Shown here: positions 44,501-52,539 of the stretch, piece by piece
Layout of the letters: each line of letters opens with the position of its first letter
How positions within the stretch are numbered: the first letter of the stretch is position 1
Origin: Deltaproteobacteria bacterium
GTDB lineage: Bacteria; Desulfobacterota; Binatia; UBA9968
Reading direction: 5' to 3'
NCBI GenBank assembly: GCA_016193465.1
Contig: JACPSE010000153.1
Span: forward strand, 1 to 62,738
Length of the DNA stretch: 62,738 nt
Notes under the pieces: model-generated
Told to the model about the DNA's origin: nothing
The model's input: the letters and a program-made list of their open reading frames with translations, nothing else
Databases searched by the model: none
Program-made: the position numbers and the translations under genes

Positions 44501-44672
44501 CGTCAGCGGCCTGGTCGGGGGCATCCGAAAAGGGATCTACCCCGCCCGACCGCTCTCCTGCCGTCCCTGCCCTTTTCCTTTGATCTGCGGCCACGCCGCC
44601 GAGATCCTCTACGAGAGGAAGATTCAGGATCCGCGCATAGCCTTTCTCGAGCGTATTAAGGAGATCCCGTAG
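41541..44672 (+). CDS. addB: AddB-type nuclease/helicase-like subunit with Fe-S cluster
   Basis: The 1043-residue protein is the B subunit of an AddAB recombination nuclease. The C-terminal RecB-like domain has GRIDRIDLSPDG and IIDYKSG (D915, K917) as the metal site. Four cysteines, C760 in ARCPYRFF and C1007, C1010, C1016 in CRPCPFPLIC, have the C...CxxCxxxxxC arrangement of the AddB iron-sulfur staple. The N-terminal VFVVVPGNLLAFHLQRSLAR is in the position of the Walker A but lacks the GKT lysine, so this subunit may not hydrolyse ATP. The gene ends right before addA with no gap. The start is GTG with no Shine-Dalgarno. Confidence 0.88.
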   Translation: MGSKVFTSACLQTLERACLTGLIHIQREPLTPVFVVVPGNLLAFHLQRSLARARSPGHANIRFLTLVDFASEVAENSFLSAGSRALTPLAEEIILRKAIGEAVPAEGYFARVKEHATFGRSLSATLADLREALIEPAELESWASRFPDPKEGGHKLRELARIYSRYRSLLQGMGLFDRNNLIERAANLLERERIPDFQLLFYGFYDFNPLQRKLLESLLKKKEALFFFPWIDGPAFDYALPTLTWLKNLGCEQLPLEKPDGPAGQQPLAALAEAIFSPSRRSAGLQRGSEQIELLSAPGEAREAAETARRCLRWVKERGLSFSEIGVLLRSAEPYAELLAQAFSHAGIPFYLQGGQPLWKSREGQSLRLVFKILKENWSRASVMEFITFAPLAFGPTDSNEAAEASPSLWELFSAQAGIAGGKEEWQERLRRLLAGEPTEPESLKAFIRFMDRLIEILESLPRRASWSEMALKLNGVIQRLFAPSEALQKIADEIEKLAAYDALEEEIDLERFAQGLESALTSAREAVGSFGKEGVFIGDLMSARGIPFKGVIVPGMVERLFPLKHRQDPVLLDRERQYLSETLRKELAQKERGFDEERLLFTLTLMSAQERALFTFPRLEPFTARERIPSFFLLRLMEAVTGKAVDFSDFEEWRLLERVPLSRLFPRSASEALTPLEYDLRQADAALEERELAPLDYLSRLSPFFSRSLLAEAKRWGERRFTEFDGLLASPKSRAGLERYLAERELSFAPTALETYARCPYRFFLQSLLRLAPWEEAERLAGLAPVERGELVHRILFPFFSRLKEEGRLPLAGQERAYLEALLTEVAEGIFRAFEAEKATGYPLLWSLEKRAIMESLLGFLNSELKDKEGFVPAYFERSFHCPFPLNGKGAISLRGRIDRIDLSPDGRRGRIIDYKSGQPRPVTDGKFNGGEALQLPLYLYAASRELGAVEFTGAAYAYVSEKAGYKRFVFTTSGWQGKLKTLKKIVSGLVGGIRKGIYPARPLSCRPCPFPLICGHAAEILYERKIQDPRIAFLERIKEIP

Positions 44673-47600
44673 ATGGCGGTCAGCGACGATCAGGATATCC
44701 GCGAGCGAGCCGGAAGAGATCTCAGGCAAAGCTATATCGTCGACGCCGGCGCGGGAACGGGCAAGACCACCGTGCTGATCTCCCGCGCCATGGGAGCGAT
44801 CGCTTCGGGGAAGACCGCGCTGGACAAGATCGTAGCGATCACCTTTACCGAAAAGGCCGCGGGCGAGCTCAAGGTGAGGCTGCGCGGAGAATTGGAAAAG
44901 GCGCTGCGCAATTTCGACAGCGAGAGGTGGAGCAGCGTGCGCAACGCCCTGGCCGACATCGAACGGGCGCAGATCTCGACCATCCATTCCTTCTGCGCCA
45001 CGCTTCTCAGGGAGAGACCCGTCGAGGCCGGAGTGGACCCCGGCTTCGAGGTCCTGGACGAGACCGCCGCCAATATCTTGCTGGACCAGAGCTGGGAGCA
45101 ATGGCTGGAGCGGGAGATGGACCAAGCTACCGGCGTGCTCGCGGAGGCGCTGGAGGCGGGCATCCGCATCGAGGAGCTCTACGGGCTGGGAAAATTTCTC
45201 ATCCGCCACCGCGACGCCTCGAAGGCGCCTGAGCCGGTCGAGGAAAGGCCACAGCCGTTTCTCGACAAGCTCTCCAAGGGCCTCGCCCGTCTCAAGGAGC
45301 TGCAGAGCGCCTGCGCAAGCCAGAGCGACCGCGCATGGATCCAGATCGAGGCTCTAGAAGAGAGCTGCGGGGCGCTCAAGGAACCGGCGGCGCTGCGCAG
45401 GCTCTTGGCTCGCTCCCTGGCCTTAAGACCGAATGAGGGAAATCAAAAAAACTGGACTTCCAAGGAGGCCCTGGCAGAGGTCAAGCGGCTGATCGCCGAG
45501 CTGCGCGAAGGCCACGAAGAGATCGTGCAGGCGATGAGCCACAACCTCGCGGTCGCCCTGCTCCGCTGGCTCAACGGTTACGTGAGCCACTACGAAGCGG
45601 CCAAGCGGGAAAGGGGCTGCCTGGACTTTTTCGATCTCCTCTACCGCACGCGCGAGCTGCTCAAGCATAACCGGGAGGTGCGGCGGTATTTTCAAAGCCG
45701 CTTTGACTACATCCTGGTGGACGAATTCCAGGACACCGATCCGCTCCAGGTCGAGATCGTTTTTTTCCTGGCCGAGAGTTCCCCGAAGGCGGGCGACTGG
45801 ACCAAGGTCGAGCTTAAGCCCGGAAAGCTGTTTTTGGTCGGCGATCCTAAACAGTCGATCTACCGCTTTCGGCGCGCCGACATCGAAACTTATCACGCGG
45901 CCGAAAAGATTCTCTCCCGGCAAGGAGAGGTGCTCGATCTCACGCTCAATTTCCGCAGCCGCCCCCGCGTGGTCGATTGGGTGAACAGTCTTTTCTCGAC
46001 CCTCATCCGCCCCCCGGAACAAGGTTCCTACCAGCCCCGCTATCGGCCCATTGCCCCGTCCCTCCCGGATAAGGGCGAGGCCTCGGTGATATTCCTCCCC
46101 TCTTCGCCCCAGATCCCGGCGGGCAGCGGCGCGGCGGGAGAGCTGCGCATGGCCGAGGCGCGCACCATCGCGGCATTTCTTAGAAAAATCGTCTCCGAGG
46201 GGCTGCCGGTCTGGGACCGGCGAGATGGAAGCAAGAGAAAAATCGGCTACGGCGATGTCGGCATCCTGTTTCGCGCCAAAGCGGCGATGGACGTCTACGA
46301 GGAGGAATTCCGCGACTTTGAGATCCCGTACCGCGTGGCCGGGGGCCGCAGGTACTACAGCCGGCAGGAGATGGGTGCTTTGCTCGCCGTATTAAGCGCT
46401 ATCAACAACCCAAAGGATAGAGCGGCTTTGACCGCCGCCTTGCGCTCGCCTTTTTTCTCCGTCAGCGACGAAGATCTCTTCCTTTTCTCTCGCGCGGGCA
46501 ACGGGCTGGATTATCTCGAGAGCCGGACGGCGGACGGCTCTGCCCCCGAATCGATTCGAAACAGCTTTCGGCTCCTCAGCGAGATCCACGAGCTGAGAAA
46601 CCGGATGCCGGTCCCGCTGTTCCTCTTAAGGCTTTATGAGGCAAGCCGCATCCTGCCTTTTCTTTATCTTAAGCCGCAGGGAGATCAAAAGGTGGCGAAC
46701 CTGCTTAAGGTCGTCGATATGGCGCACTCCCTGGCCCGCCAGGGGCTTGTGACGCTGCGCTCCTTCGTGCAGTTTCTGACCAAGATGGAGAGCGCCGAGG
46801 CCGAAGAAGGGGAATCGCCGCTGGCCGAAGAGTCCGAGGATGTGGCGCGCCTCATGACCATCCACAAGGCCAAGGGACTGGAGTTTCCGCTGGTGATTTT
46901 AGGGGACGCCGCCTATCAGGGCCGGAGCCGGATGGGAGAAGGGATCGTCAATCGTCAGGCAGGCCATCTGGAGATTCGTCTGGGCAGCCAGCTAGCCACC
47001 CGCGGCTGGGAGGCCGCGGCGGCGCAGGAAGAGCTGCGAGAGGAAGCGGAGGACTGTCGCCTGCTGTATGTGGCGACCACGCGCGCGCGCGATTATCTCG
47101 TGATCCCGCTGGTTACAGGCGAAAAAAAACGCTTTCTCGGAGCCCTGTGGCAGGATCTAGAGTTTTCAGGAGAGATCCCTTGGGGAAGAGAGCTCCATCC
47201 GTACGGAGACGCCGGCCCTTCGGTGCGGGTCTACGACTCGCGCAAGCTCAACGTGGAGAAAAAGGAGCTCAGGCCCTTTCGGATCAGCGTGGCAGCCAAA
47301 AAAAGGAGGGGCGATCCCCGATCTCTCGACCGGTTTTATACCTGGCAGAGGGAGATAGAAGAGCTGCGAAAGGGCGGGAAAAAGGGGGCGCGAATCCTCA
47401 CCGCGAGCGCGGTTGCCACGCCGGAGAAGGAAGCCGCCGCAGTCCAGGGCCTAGGGAAAGGCAGAGGCGCCCTCTTCGGCAGTTTCGTCCACGAACTCCT
47501 TTGTCGGATCGATCTCAGCAATCCCGAAGGTCTGGCAACCGTCGCCTTGGCCCTGGGAAAGAAATACGGCTTAAGAGATGACGAAGCCCTGAAAGGAGTC

Positions 47601-48008
47601 GAGATCATCACCTGGGGGCTTAAGTCTGATCTGCTCCAGCGGGCCGCGCGCGCTGAGGGCCTCTGGCGCGAGCTTCCCTTCGTGTACGTCCAAAACGGGA
47701 CGCTGATAGAAGGCTTTGTCGATCTGGTCTTCGAGGAAGGAGAAGAGCTCGTCATCGTAGATTTCAAGACCGACCGGGTCATGGGCCAGGAGCTGGAAGA
47801 GAGGACGCGCCTTTACGCCACGCAGGGGCTCGTCTATGCGATGGCGCTTGAGAGAATTACGCGCAAGAAGGTCAAGGAAGTTGTCTTCCTGTTTCTCTCG
47901 GCCAAGGCGGAAAAATCCATACCTCTGGAGCAGTCCGAGTTTCGGCGAGTCGAAAGGCTTGTGGAAGAAGTCAGCGCAGGCGAGACCTCTTCGCTCATTG
48001 CGAATTGA
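44673..48008 (+). CDS. addA: AddA-type helicase-nuclease subunit
   Basis: The 1111-residue protein is the motor of the double-strand-break end-processing complex. UvrD-family motifs run in order: GAGTGKTT (26-33), ITFTEKAAGELK, the DExx box LVDEFQDTDPLQ, VGDPKQSIYRFR, LTLNFRS, MTIHKAKGLEFPLV, and LLYVATTRARDYL. The C-terminal RecB-like nuclease has GFVDLVFEEGEELVIVDFKT (D1030, K1032). It starts directly after the addB stop and ends 14 bases into the convergent M15-like gene. The pair replaces RecBCD in many bacteria and loads RecA at Chi-like sites. Confidence 0.92.
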   Translation: MAVSDDQDIRERAGRDLRQSYIVDAGAGTGKTTVLISRAMGAIASGKTALDKIVAITFTEKAAGELKVRLRGELEKALRNFDSERWSSVRNALADIERAQISTIHSFCATLLRERPVEAGVDPGFEVLDETAANILLDQSWEQWLEREMDQATGVLAEALEAGIRIEELYGLGKFLIRHRDASKAPEPVEERPQPFLDKLSKGLARLKELQSACASQSDRAWIQIEALEESCGALKEPAALRRLLARSLALRPNEGNQKNWTSKEALAEVKRLIAELREGHEEIVQAMSHNLAVALLRWLNGYVSHYEAAKRERGCLDFFDLLYRTRELLKHNREVRRYFQSRFDYILVDEFQDTDPLQVEIVFFLAESSPKAGDWTKVELKPGKLFLVGDPKQSIYRFRRADIETYHAAEKILSRQGEVLDLTLNFRSRPRVVDWVNSLFSTLIRPPEQGSYQPRYRPIAPSLPDKGEASVIFLPSSPQIPAGSGAAGELRMAEARTIAAFLRKIVSEGLPVWDRRDGSKRKIGYGDVGILFRAKAAMDVYEEEFRDFEIPYRVAGGRRYYSRQEMGALLAVLSAINNPKDRAALTAALRSPFFSVSDEDLFLFSRAGNGLDYLESRTADGSAPESIRNSFRLLSEIHELRNRMPVPLFLLRLYEASRILPFLYLKPQGDQKVANLLKVVDMAHSLARQGLVTLRSFVQFLTKMESAEAEEGESPLAEESEDVARLMTIHKAKGLEFPLVILGDAAYQGRSRMGEGIVNRQAGHLEIRLGSQLATRGWEAAAAQEELREEAEDCRLLYVATTRARDYLVIPLVTGEKKRFLGALWQDLEFSGEIPWGRELHPYGDAGPSVRVYDSRKLNVEKKELRPFRISVAAKKRRGDPRSLDRFYTWQREIEELRKGGKKGARILTASAVATPEKEAAAVQGLGKGRGALFGSFVHELLCRIDLSNPEGLATVALALGKKYGLRDDEALKGVEIITWGLKSDLLQRAARAEGLWRELPFVYVQNGTLIEGFVDLVFEEGEELVIVDFKTDRVMGQELEERTRLYATQGLVYAMALERITRKKVKEVVFLFLSAKAEKSIPLEQSEFRRVERLVEEVSAGETSSLIAN

Positions 48009-48771
48009 ATCTGAGAGACGGCCTGCCGATGTGAATGTGGGCCCCGCTGGCAGACCCCGGCACCCCATTGCGAAAGGCCATATAAGGGATGCCCGCCTGG
48101 CGCAGGTGGGCCATGAGCGCCCTGCCCTCTGAGCTGTCCGGATGCAGCGCTACGTCCACGGCATCACGATGATCAAATTTCATTCGGTCATGAAATGGGG
48201 TTTGGCCCAAAGCGCTGATCGGCAGCACGCGACCGAACTTTTTAGCAAAAAATTTTTGAATCTTGCCGGTGTCAGCAACAGACCAAGGGGCTTTTCCGTT
48301 ATAACGAATCAACCCCCCCCTTTCCGTGTATTCTCCGGCCCTTAAGGGCGGAAGCCTGAGAAGCTCTTCGAAGATCGTGGTCTCAGTGATCGCGGTTTTC
48401 GTTTCCGCGATCTTCTGCTCCACCTCTCTCACCTTGGCCTCCGCCCCGGCAAGCTCCCGCTGGCTCTGATCAAGCTCTAATCGTGAGACATACCCCTTCT
48501 CGTACAGATCTCTACGCTCCTGAACTACTCCGACCTTTTTTTTGAACTCCTGCTGGTAGATCTGCAACAGCTTCTCAAGACTTACTCGGTAAGCCGTCAG
48601 CGTCTTGATGAGATCGGCGCCGAGCTGTGGAGAGGCAACTTCCGTGGAGGCGGCCGGTTCGGGCAAAGAGAGGCGCGTGGCGGATTGCTCCTTCTCCTGC
48701 TGAGCAAGGGTGCTGCCGGCAAACAACAGAAGAGCAATAAACTGAGGAATTAAAAAACGGGACGGCCCCAT
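47995..48771 (-). CDS. Exported coiled-coil protein with a C-terminal M15-peptidase-like domain
   Basis: The 258-residue protein has a signal peptide (FIALLLFAGSTLAQ, cleavage about residue 23). Residues about 48-140 form a long helical coiled coil resembling the hairpins of HlyD/TolC-type proteins (EKLLQIYQQEFKKK, QSQRELAGAEAKVREVEQ). The C-terminal part has PFHDRMKFDHRDAVDVALHP and GAHIHIG, which match the zinc ligands (H201 or H194, D206, H245/H247) of D,D-carboxypeptidase-like M15 domains, with a short His-Asp spacing. A cell-wall or adhesion role is possible. The 3' end overlaps addA by 14 bases. I know no named protein with this architecture. Confidence 0.65.
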   Translation of the reverse strand: MGPSRFLIPQFIALLLFAGSTLAQQEKEQSATRLSLPEPAASTEVASPQLGADLIKTLTAYRVSLEKLLQIYQQEFKKKVGVVQERRDLYEKGYVSRLELDQSQRELAGAEAKVREVEQKIAETKTAITETTIFEELLRLPPLRAGEYTERGGLIRYNGKAPWSVADTGKIQKFFAKKFGRVLPISALGQTPFHDRMKFDHRDAVDVALHPDSSEGRALMAHLRQAGIPYMAFRNGVPGSASGAHIHIGRPSLRFNSQ

Positions 48772-48783
48772 GAGACTGCGCTC

Positions 48784-49260
48784 TCACCAAAACTTGTGGG
48801 CGGAATGACCGCGCTTTTCGAAGTACTGCTGATGGTACTCTTCGGCGCGGTAGAACTCCGCCACCGGCTGGATCTCCGTTACGACCGGCCTCTTATAGCG
48901 GCCGCTTCCCCGGAGCCGCTCTTTTGATGCCTCGGCTACGGCCTTCTGCTCGGGAGTGTGGTAAAAAATCACCGAGCGGTACTGCGTGCCGATGTCCGGC
49001 CCCTGCCGGTTGAGTGTCGTCGGGTCATGGGTGGACCAAAACACCTCGAGCAGCTCCTCGTAAGAGACCTGGGACGGATCATAACCCACCTCCACCACCT
49101 CAGCGTGGCCGGTCTGATCCGTGCACACATCTTCATAAGTCGGCTCTCTAAAGGAGCCGCCGGAGTAGCCGACAGCCGTCGAGACAACTCCTTTGACCTT
49201 ACGAAACGCCGCCTCCACTCCCCAAAAACAGCCAGCTCCAAAAGTAGCCTTCTCCGTCAT
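48784..49260 (-). CDS. msrA: Peptide methionine sulfoxide reductase MsrA
   Basis: The 158-residue enzyme reduces the S-epimer of methionine sulfoxide. The active site is [12 protein letters not shown] with the nucleophilic Cys at residue 10; [18 protein letters not shown] and GHAEVVEV, then [19 protein letters not shown] and EEYHQQYF, complete the family pattern. The C-terminus (GHSAHKFW) has no resolving cysteines, so recycling may depend directly on thioredoxin or on Cys46. It lies 12 bases upstream of the M15-like gene on the same strand. Confidence 0.93.
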   Translation of the reverse strand: MTEKATFGAGCFWGVEAAFRKVKGVVSTAVGYSGGSFREPTYEDVCTDQTGHAEVVEVGYDPSQVSYEELLEVFWSTHDPTTLNRQGPDIGTQYRSVIFYHTPEQKAVAEASKERLRGSGRYKRPVVTEIQPVAEFYRAEEYHQQYFEKRGHSAHKFW

Positions 49261-49379
49261 ATTTCCCGACCCTCCTCTTTTTCAGCAACCAGCCTACAAA
49301 ATGTCAGCCCGTTTAACAACGCCCTTCAATGGCGGCGCGACAACGCGAAGGACTTACGGCGCTCCAGTATCTGTTTTTC

Positions 49380-49751
49380 TTACCGCTCCTCCGGCGTCAG
49401 AAGCTGGAGGCGGTGGCCGTCGGGGTCGAAGAAATAGATGCAGCGGGGATCGCCCCTGCGGCCGGTGACCTCACATCCTGCCTCCTCTAACACGGCCTTG
49501 ACTTTCTCGTACTCCCCGGATTTTAAACGCAGGGCCATGTGGTTCATCTCGCTCCCGCCGTGAATCTTGTCACCCTTTTGCACCTTAAAGAGCGCGACCA
49601 TTTGCTTGCCACAACAGAGGAAGGCGCCCCAGGAATACTCATGCTCCACCTCCATCCCTAAAAGTTCCACATAGAATTTCTTGGACCGAGCCAGGTCCTT
49701 AACGTGAAGCACGACATGGTCGATGCCCGTAACTTTAAGCTGTGATTTCAT
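49380..49751 (-). CDS. VOC superfamily protein (glyoxalase/bleomycin-resistance fold)
   Basis: The 123-residue protein has the two beta-alpha-beta-beta-beta units of a glyoxalase-like domain, beginning VTGIDHVVLHVKDLARSKKF with a metal-binding His, then HMALRLKSGEYEKVKAVLEE with the second His, and ending YFFDPDGHRLQLLTPEE with the conserved Glu/Gln position. The fold serves lyases, dioxygenases and resistance proteins and does not fix a function. The start is ATG 49751 with GGAGGG upstream. Confidence 0.85.
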   Translation of the reverse strand: MKSQLKVTGIDHVVLHVKDLARSKKFYVELLGMEVEHEYSWGAFLCCGKQMVALFKVQKGDKIHGGSEMNHMALRLKSGEYEKVKAVLEEAGCEVTGRRGDPRCIYFFDPDGHRLQLLTPEER

Positions 49752-49838
49752 ATTTGCCCTCCTCTAGATCAACTGGTAATTTCACAAGGCCGTCCCATTC
49801 TAGTTTACCGGCTGACAGCCGTAAAGAGGCAGTAAAGC

Positions 49839-50432
49839 CTAGCCATCCAATGGCAGGGCCAACTGCTTTATCTCCCTGCTTTTTCTCAAGGGGCGGCGGG
49901 TGAGCTCTTTTATCTCGGCTTCGAGCCAGCGGAGATAAAAGCGGTAGCTTTTGCGTTTCTCTATTGCCGAAATGCAGAGAGAACGCACTAAATGAGCATA
50001 CTGCGGCCATTTTTCCCTGACGGCGCGCGGCAGCCTCAAGTAACTCGGCGCGTCATCGCAAAACAGGCTGCTGCGCGCAAGCGTCCAGACATCACACTGT
50101 TTTTCGCCTCCGGGAATCCGGGTTATGAGCGCCGATTGTCTTGAGAGACCCTGCAGCAAATGGGTCAGTTCATGGCCGATGGTATTGTAGGTTAGTTTGC
50201 GGACTTTCAATCGGATCGTCAATTTCGGATCCGCCGTGGGACGCCGCGGCAGCACCGCGCTGCCGAGGTGCGCCTTAGTATATCCGACGGTAATGCCTTT
50301 CCCGGCCAATTCCGGAAACTGCCGCAGAGCCATCTCCAACATGGCCAGCGCCCGGCGTGTCAGCCGTTTTTTCATGCCCGGCGTATATATAATGGGAATA
50401 CCCATTTTTACCAGCCTTGACTCTAACTCCAT
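49839..50432 (-). CDS. HExxH zinc metallopeptidase-like protein, SprT-like size
   Basis: The protein is about 197 residues and carries one zinc motif, GHELTHLLQG. Preceding LTIRLKVRKLTYNTI and following sequence are consistent with a small gluzincin or SprT-like fold, but no further zinc ligand can be assigned with certainty. It has no signal peptide. The start is uncertain: ATG 50432 has AAGGAG directly abutting it, and the frame stays open to a TTG at 50522. It is divergent from the PcrA-like helicase gene with a very short shared promoter region. Substrate unknown. Confidence 0.65.
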   Translation of the reverse strand: MELESRLVKMGIPIIYTPGMKKRLTRRALAMLEMALRQFPELAGKGITVGYTKAHLGSAVLPRRPTADPKLTIRLKVRKLTYNTIGHELTHLLQGLSRQSALITRIPGGEKQCDVWTLARSSLFCDDAPSYLRLPRAVREKWPQYAHLVRSLCISAIEKRKSYRFYLRWLEAEIKELTRRPLRKSREIKQLALPLDG

Positions 50433-50536
50433 CTCCTTTAACAGTAATCCAAAGCAACCAGCAACCGTCAAACGGAAAGATCCCTTGCTCACTCCAAAAA
50501 AAATTAGTACGTTAGGTTGCAAGCGGGGATTTCTAG

Positions 50537-52537
50537 TTGGCGCGCAAATATTTTTTAAAGAGAAACAGCCTGCCTGAGCGCAGCCTTTCGGGGATCGATT
50601 ACCGAAAGGAATTGAACGAGGCCCAGTATGAGGCGGTAACCGCGACCGAAGGGCCGCTCCTGGTCATCGCCGGCGCCGGCACCGGCAAGACCCGCACCCT
50701 GGTCTTCCGCGTGGCCCACCTGGTGGATATCGGCGTCGACCCGCGCTCGATTCTGCTCCTCACCTTTACCCGCCGGGCCGCCGAGGAGATGCTTCGCCGC
50801 GCGAGCTTGCTGATCGACAGCCGCTGCGCCAGGGTATCCGGCGGCACCTTCCACTCCTTCGCCAACATCATCCTGCGCCAGCACGGACGCAAGTTGGAGC
50901 TCTCCCCGGCCTTCACCATCATGGATCGGCCGGATAGCGAAGACGTGATCCAGCTCTTGCGCGCGGAGATGGGGCTCAACACCAAAGAAAAGCGCTTTCC
51001 GCGCAAGCAGACCGTGGCTGAAATCTACAGCATGGCGCTCAATAAGCAGTGGACCATCCCGGATCTCATCGAGAGGGACTATCCTCATCTCTACGAGTGG
51101 CTCGAAGATCTGCTCCAGCTTTACCAACGCTACGTCGAATACAAAAAGGGCAAGGCCCTGCTCGATTACGACGATCTCCTGACCAGGCTCAGGGAGCTTC
51201 TCGCCGACAACGAGGAGATCCGCCGCCGGCTTTCCGATACCTACCACTTCATCATGGTGGACGAATTCCAGGATACCAACCGCCTTCAGGCGGAGATCAT
51301 CCGTCTTCTAGCCGCGACCCACGACAACGTCATGGTCGTCGGCGACGACGCCCAAAGCATCTATTCCTTTCGCGGCGCCAATTTCCGCAACATCATGGAC
51401 TTTCCCAAAGAGTTTCCCGGCGCCAGGCTCATCTCCCTCGAGGAAAACTACCGGAGCACCCAGCCGATCCTGAGCTTTACCAACGAGATCATCCGCCGGG
51501 CCAGAGAGAGATACGAGAAGAACCTGTTCACCCGTAAGAAAGACGGCGACACCCCGCTTCTCGTTCAGGCGGAAAGCGAGCAGGCGCAGTCCCGCTTTGT
51601 CTGCCAGAAAGTGCTGGAGCTAAGAGAAGAAGGCGTGCCGCTCTGGGATATCGCCGTTCTCTTCCGCTCGAGCTTTCATTCTTTCGATCTCGAAATCGAG
51701 CTCGCGCGCCACAACATCCCCTTCGTGAAGCGCGGCGGTTTCCAGTTTATGGAGAGCGCCCACGTCAAAGACCTCCTCGCCCATTTGAGGATCCTCTCCA
51801 ACCCGCAGGATGCCATCTCCTGGAGCCGGGTCCTGCTGCCCCGGGAAGGGGTGGGACCACAGCAAAGCCACAAGATCACCCGGTGGCTGCTCGGCGGGAC
51901 GAACCCGGCAGAGAGGTTGCGTTCGTTCGAGGCCAAGGGTAAGGTCGCGCATGGCTTGAGAACGCTGGCCCAGGTTTTGGAGGCGTGCGGCGAGGGGGAG
52001 CGGCCAGCGGAAAAGGCGCAGTACCTTATGCAGTACTACGTCCCCATTCTCAAGCGGAAATATCCTGATGACTATCCCAAGCGGCTTAAAGACATGGAGC
52101 ATTTTCAAGGCATGACCGAGCGCTATCGAAGCCTGGAGCGCCTGCTGAGCGATATGGCGCTGGAGCCGCCTACGGACAGCGTCGATGGGGTCCTGGCGGT
52201 GGACCCGGACGAAGGTCCGCTGGTGCTCTCCACTATCCACTCCGCCAAGGGACTGGAGTGGCACTCGGTCTTCATCATCTGGGCCTTAGAGGGGAGATTC
52301 CCCTCCTATTACAACATCAACACCGAGGAGGAGCTAGAGGAAGAGAGAAGACTCCTTTATGTGGCGACCACGCGCGCCAAGGAAAATCTCTATATCTCCT
52401 ATCCGATCAAGATCTTCGATCGCGGCTTGCGCACCGTCCTCTCCCGCCCCTCTCAGTTCATCGAGGGAATCCCCGAAGAGCTGCTGGAGCCGGTAAACCT
52501 CGTGGACGAAGAAGAGGACGGAGGCTGGGGGAATTAA
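50537..52537 (+). CDS. pcrA: UvrD/PcrA-type superfamily I DNA helicase
   Basis: The 666-residue helicase has AGAGTGKTRTLVFRVAHL (motif I), LLTFTRRAAEEM (Ia), MVDEFQDTNRLQ (II), VGDDAQSIYSFRGA (III), LEENYRST (IV), LSTIHSAKGLEW (V) and RLLYVATTRAKENL (VI). It lacks a nuclease domain and is shorter than the usual 720 residues. The start is TTG 50537 with no clear ribosome-binding site; the upstream sequence is AT-rich. It begins an apparent operon with the fused membrane-spermidine-synthase gene two bases downstream. PcrA-like enzymes remove RecA or work in repair and replication restart. Confidence 0.88.
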   Translation: MARKYFLKRNSLPERSLSGIDYRKELNEAQYEAVTATEGPLLVIAGAGTGKTRTLVFRVAHLVDIGVDPRSILLLTFTRRAAEEMLRRASLLIDSRCARVSGGTFHSFANIILRQHGRKLELSPAFTIMDRPDSEDVIQLLRAEMGLNTKEKRFPRKQTVAEIYSMALNKQWTIPDLIERDYPHLYEWLEDLLQLYQRYVEYKKGKALLDYDDLLTRLRELLADNEEIRRRLSDTYHFIMVDEFQDTNRLQAEIIRLLAATHDNVMVVGDDAQSIYSFRGANFRNIMDFPKEFPGARLISLEENYRSTQPILSFTNEIIRRARERYEKNLFTRKKDGDTPLLVQAESEQAQSRFVCQKVLELREEGVPLWDIAVLFRSSFHSFDLEIELARHNIPFVKRGGFQFMESAHVKDLLAHLRILSNPQDAISWSRVLLPREGVGPQQSHKITRWLLGGTNPAERLRSFEAKGKVAHGLRTLAQVLEACGEGERPAEKAQYLMQYYVPILKRKYPDDYPKRLKDMEHFQGMTERYRSLERLLSDMALEPPTDSVDGVLAVDPDEGPLVLSTIHSAKGLEWHSVFIIWALEGRFPSYYNINTEEELEEERRLLYVATTRAKENLYISYPIKIFDRGLRTVLSRPSQFIEGIPEELLEPVNLVDEEEDGGWGN

Positions 52538-52539
52538 AG

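Noticed and set aside
41541-48008. RecBCD subunits
   Set aside because: The two-gene layout, the AddB Fe-S cysteines and a nuclease domain in both chains indicate AddAB.
52258-52539. N-terminal extension of the membrane-spermidine-synthase gene
   Set aside because: It is a shadow frame of the helicase; the real membrane protein starts at ATG 52540.
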